This document shows positions 14,529 to 16,163 of a DNA stretch of 16,163 nucleotides, piece after piece. Under the pieces are notes generated by a model. It did no database searches and was not told the origin of the DNA. It saw only the letters and a program-made list of their open reading frames with translations. The stretch is from DATBFX01 sp036558305 (GTDB lineage Bacteria; Chloroflexota; Chloroflexia; Thermomicrobiales; UBA6265), in assembly GCA_036558305.1 (NCBI GenBank), contig DATBFX010000354.1, forward strand, positions 1 to 16,163. The letters run 5' to 3'. The position numbers and the translations under genes are program-made. Numbering within the stretch: the first letter of the stretch is position 1; every line of letters starts with the position of its first letter.

Positions 14529-16163
14529 TCAGTCCGTCAGCACGTCCAGCGGCGCCAGGCTGGCGAGCAACCGTTTCCGGCCATGCCGGATGAAGTCGAT
14601 TCCGAGTTCCTGATCGTCGCGGCGCTGGTCGATCTCGGCGATGACGCCTTCGCCGAACTTGGCGTGAAAGACGCGGTCGCCGACGGCGTATGCACGCTGG
14701 GTCGCCACCGGCGTGGTCGCGACGGGCGTCGGTCTTGCCAAGGGCGTCTCCCACGATGAGGAGGAGGAGCCCCGCGCACGCTCGGTCACACTCGCGCGGC
14801 CGGACCGACCGTTGCTCCCTCGCCTGCCGAGACTGCGCAAGTGGTCTTGCGGCAGCGAGGCCAGGAATCGCGACGGCACCGCTTGCTGGTAGCGACCGTA
14901 GGACAGCCGGACACCGGTGTACGTCAGGTAGAGCAGTTTCTCGGCGCGGGTGATGCCGACGTAGAAGAGCCGGCGCTCCTCCTCCAGCGGCATCGGGTCG
15001 CTGAACTCGGCCTCGACGGCCCGGCTGATCGGCAGCAGCCCCTCCTCGACCCCGGCGATGAAGACGACCGGAAACTCCAGGCCCTTCGCCGAGTGGAGGG
15101 TGATCAGCGTGACCCGACCGCGGTCGGTCTCGTCCAGGGCGTCGACGTCGGCGACCAGCGCTACCTGCTCCAGGTAGGTGGGCAGGGCCTCGCCGGGCGG
15201 CAGCAGATCGTACTTCTCCAAGTCGGAACGCAGCTCGAGGACGTTGGCCCAGCGCTGCATCTCCTCTTCGCTCTCGTGGTCGAACGAGCCCTTGTAGCCG
15301 GTGGACTCGACGACCGCGTCGAACAGTTCGACCAGCGTCGAGCGCTCCGCCTGGTCCCGCAAGCGCGCAAAGGTGGTGCCCAGGGCCCGCGCCGCCGACT
15401 TTGCGTTGCCCGAAAGCTCCGGTACCGGCCCCGCGACCACGGTCGGCGCCAGCGCGACAAATCCTTCGAGCAGAGGCTGCCCGTTCCGCGTCGCCCACGA
15501 CCGCACCGCATCGACCGCTTTGGGGCCGAGACCGCGCCCGAGGGGCAGGTTGTCGATGACGCGTTGCAGACTGACCTCGTCGGCCGGGTTGTAGAGGAGG
15601 CGGAGGACGGACAGGACGTCCTTGACCTCCTTGCGCTCGTAGAACCGCACGCCGCCGACGATCCGGTAGGGGATGTCGCTGATCCGGAATGCCTCCTCCA
15701 GCACGCGGCTCTGGGCGGTCGTCCGGTACATCACCGCGACGTCGTCCGGGCCGATCCCGTGGGTCTTGATCAGGCGCCGGATCTCGCCGACGACGAACTG
15801 GGCCTCGTGGTTCTGGTCCGAGAGCTCGCGCACGGCGACCGGTTCGCCGTCGTCGTTGTCGGTGCGGAGGCGGCGGTCGATCCGCTGGGTGTTGTCGCGG
15901 ATCACGCGATCGGCGGTGTCGACGATCCGGCGGGTCGAGCGGTAGTTGAGCCCTAGGTTTATCTGCCGGGCGTCGGGGAAATCGGTCTGAAAATCGAGGA
16001 TGTTACGGATATCGGCCTGGCGCCAGGCGTAGATCGATTGATCGGGATCGCCGACGACGAAGAGATTGCGGTGCTTGGCGGAGAGGGCCGAAACCAGGAT
16101 GTACTGGACGCGGTTTGTGTCCTGGTACTCGTCGACCAGAACATGAAGGAGGCGCTCCTGATA
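14529..16163 (-). CDS. pcrA: UvrD/PcrA-type 3'-5' DNA helicase, N-terminus outside window
   Basis: A superfamily 1 ATP-driven helicase for nucleotide excision repair and removal of recombination intermediates. The window holds the C-terminal 544 residues; the Walker A region lies beyond the right edge. Visible motifs are Walker B VDEYQDT, motif III VVGDPDQSIYAWR, motif IV LNYRST, motif V TLHSAKGLEFPVVFIAG, motif VI RRLFYVGITRAEK, and a C-terminal Tudor-like domain (VGDRVFHAKFGEGVI ... LASLAPLDVL) used by PcrA/UvrD to bind RNA polymerase. The Ser/Gly/Arg-rich linker before that domain is normal. It is the first gene of the pcrA-dgt-dnaG minus-strand series, with a 75-base gap to dgt. Confidence 0.95.
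   Translation of the reverse strand, partial: YQERLLHVLVDEYQDTNRVQYILVSALSAKHRNLFVVGDPDQSIYAWRQADIRNILDFQTDFPDARQINLGLNYRSTRRIVDTADRVIRDNTQRIDRRLRTDNDDGEPVAVRELSDQNHEAQFVVGEIRRLIKTHGIGPDDVAVMYRTTAQSRVLEEAFRISDIPYRIVGGVRFYERKEVKDVLSVLRLLYNPADEVSLQRVIDNLPLGRGLGPKAVDAVRSWATRNGQPLLEGFVALAPTVVAGPVPELSGNAKSAARALGTTFARLRDQAERSTLVELFDAVVESTGYKGSFDHESEEEMQRWANVLELRSDLEKYDLLPPGEALPTYLEQVALVADVDALDETDRGRVTLITLHSAKGLEFPVVFIAGVEEGLLPISRAVEAEFSDPMPLEEERRLFYVGITRAEKLLYLTYTGVRLSYGRYQQAVPSRFLASLPQDHLRSLGRRGSNGRSGRASVTERARGSSSSSWETPLARPTPVATTPVATQRAYAVGDRVFHAKFGEGVIAEIDQRRDDQELGIDFIRHGRKRLLASLAPLDVLTD

Overview
The window is GC-rich chromosomal DNA from a bacterium. Frequent GTG and TTG starts, dense packing and genes such as long-form hpf, selA and dgt-dnaG suggest a member of Chloroflexota (Thermomicrobia-like). 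That placement is inference from gene style; no 16S rRNA or marker phylogeny is available here. No phage, insertion sequence, CRISPR array or defence island is visible.

Left part (1-4767), minus strand: the first ten codons of a gene at the left edge with a good promoter; a polytopic GT39/PMT-like glycosyltransferase; a strong terminator hairpin; and an MMPL/RND-type membrane transporter. From 4768 to 5575 lies about 0.8 kb of poorly coding DNA. It holds one doubtful small ORF behind a perfect Shine-Dalgarno sequence and a dispersed-type palindromic repeat.

Middle accessory part (5576-8815), plus strand: a degenerate receiver-like protein; a secreted beta-rich protein ending at a rho-independent terminator; a complete tyrosine recombinase with its own sigma70-type promoter and a palindrome over the start region; and a lipoprotein-like ORF that overlaps the recombinase end and has no standard start codon. 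A short 8-bp tandem repeat follows.

Housekeeping part (8859-16163): long-form ribosome hibernation factor and tRNA-Arg(CCT) on the minus strand; tRNA-Pro(CGG) with promoter and terminator, then selA (selenocysteine synthase), on the plus strand. A minus-strand block pcrA/uvrD (cut by the right edge) -> dgt -> dnaG runs toward selA. The selA and dnaG 3' ends overlap by 17 bp. The block combines DNA repair/unwinding, dNTP control and replication priming.

I found no convincing undescribed multi-gene system. The best leads are the lipoprotein ORF without a start codon, the palindromic control region of the recombinase, and selA standing apart from selB, selC and selD.
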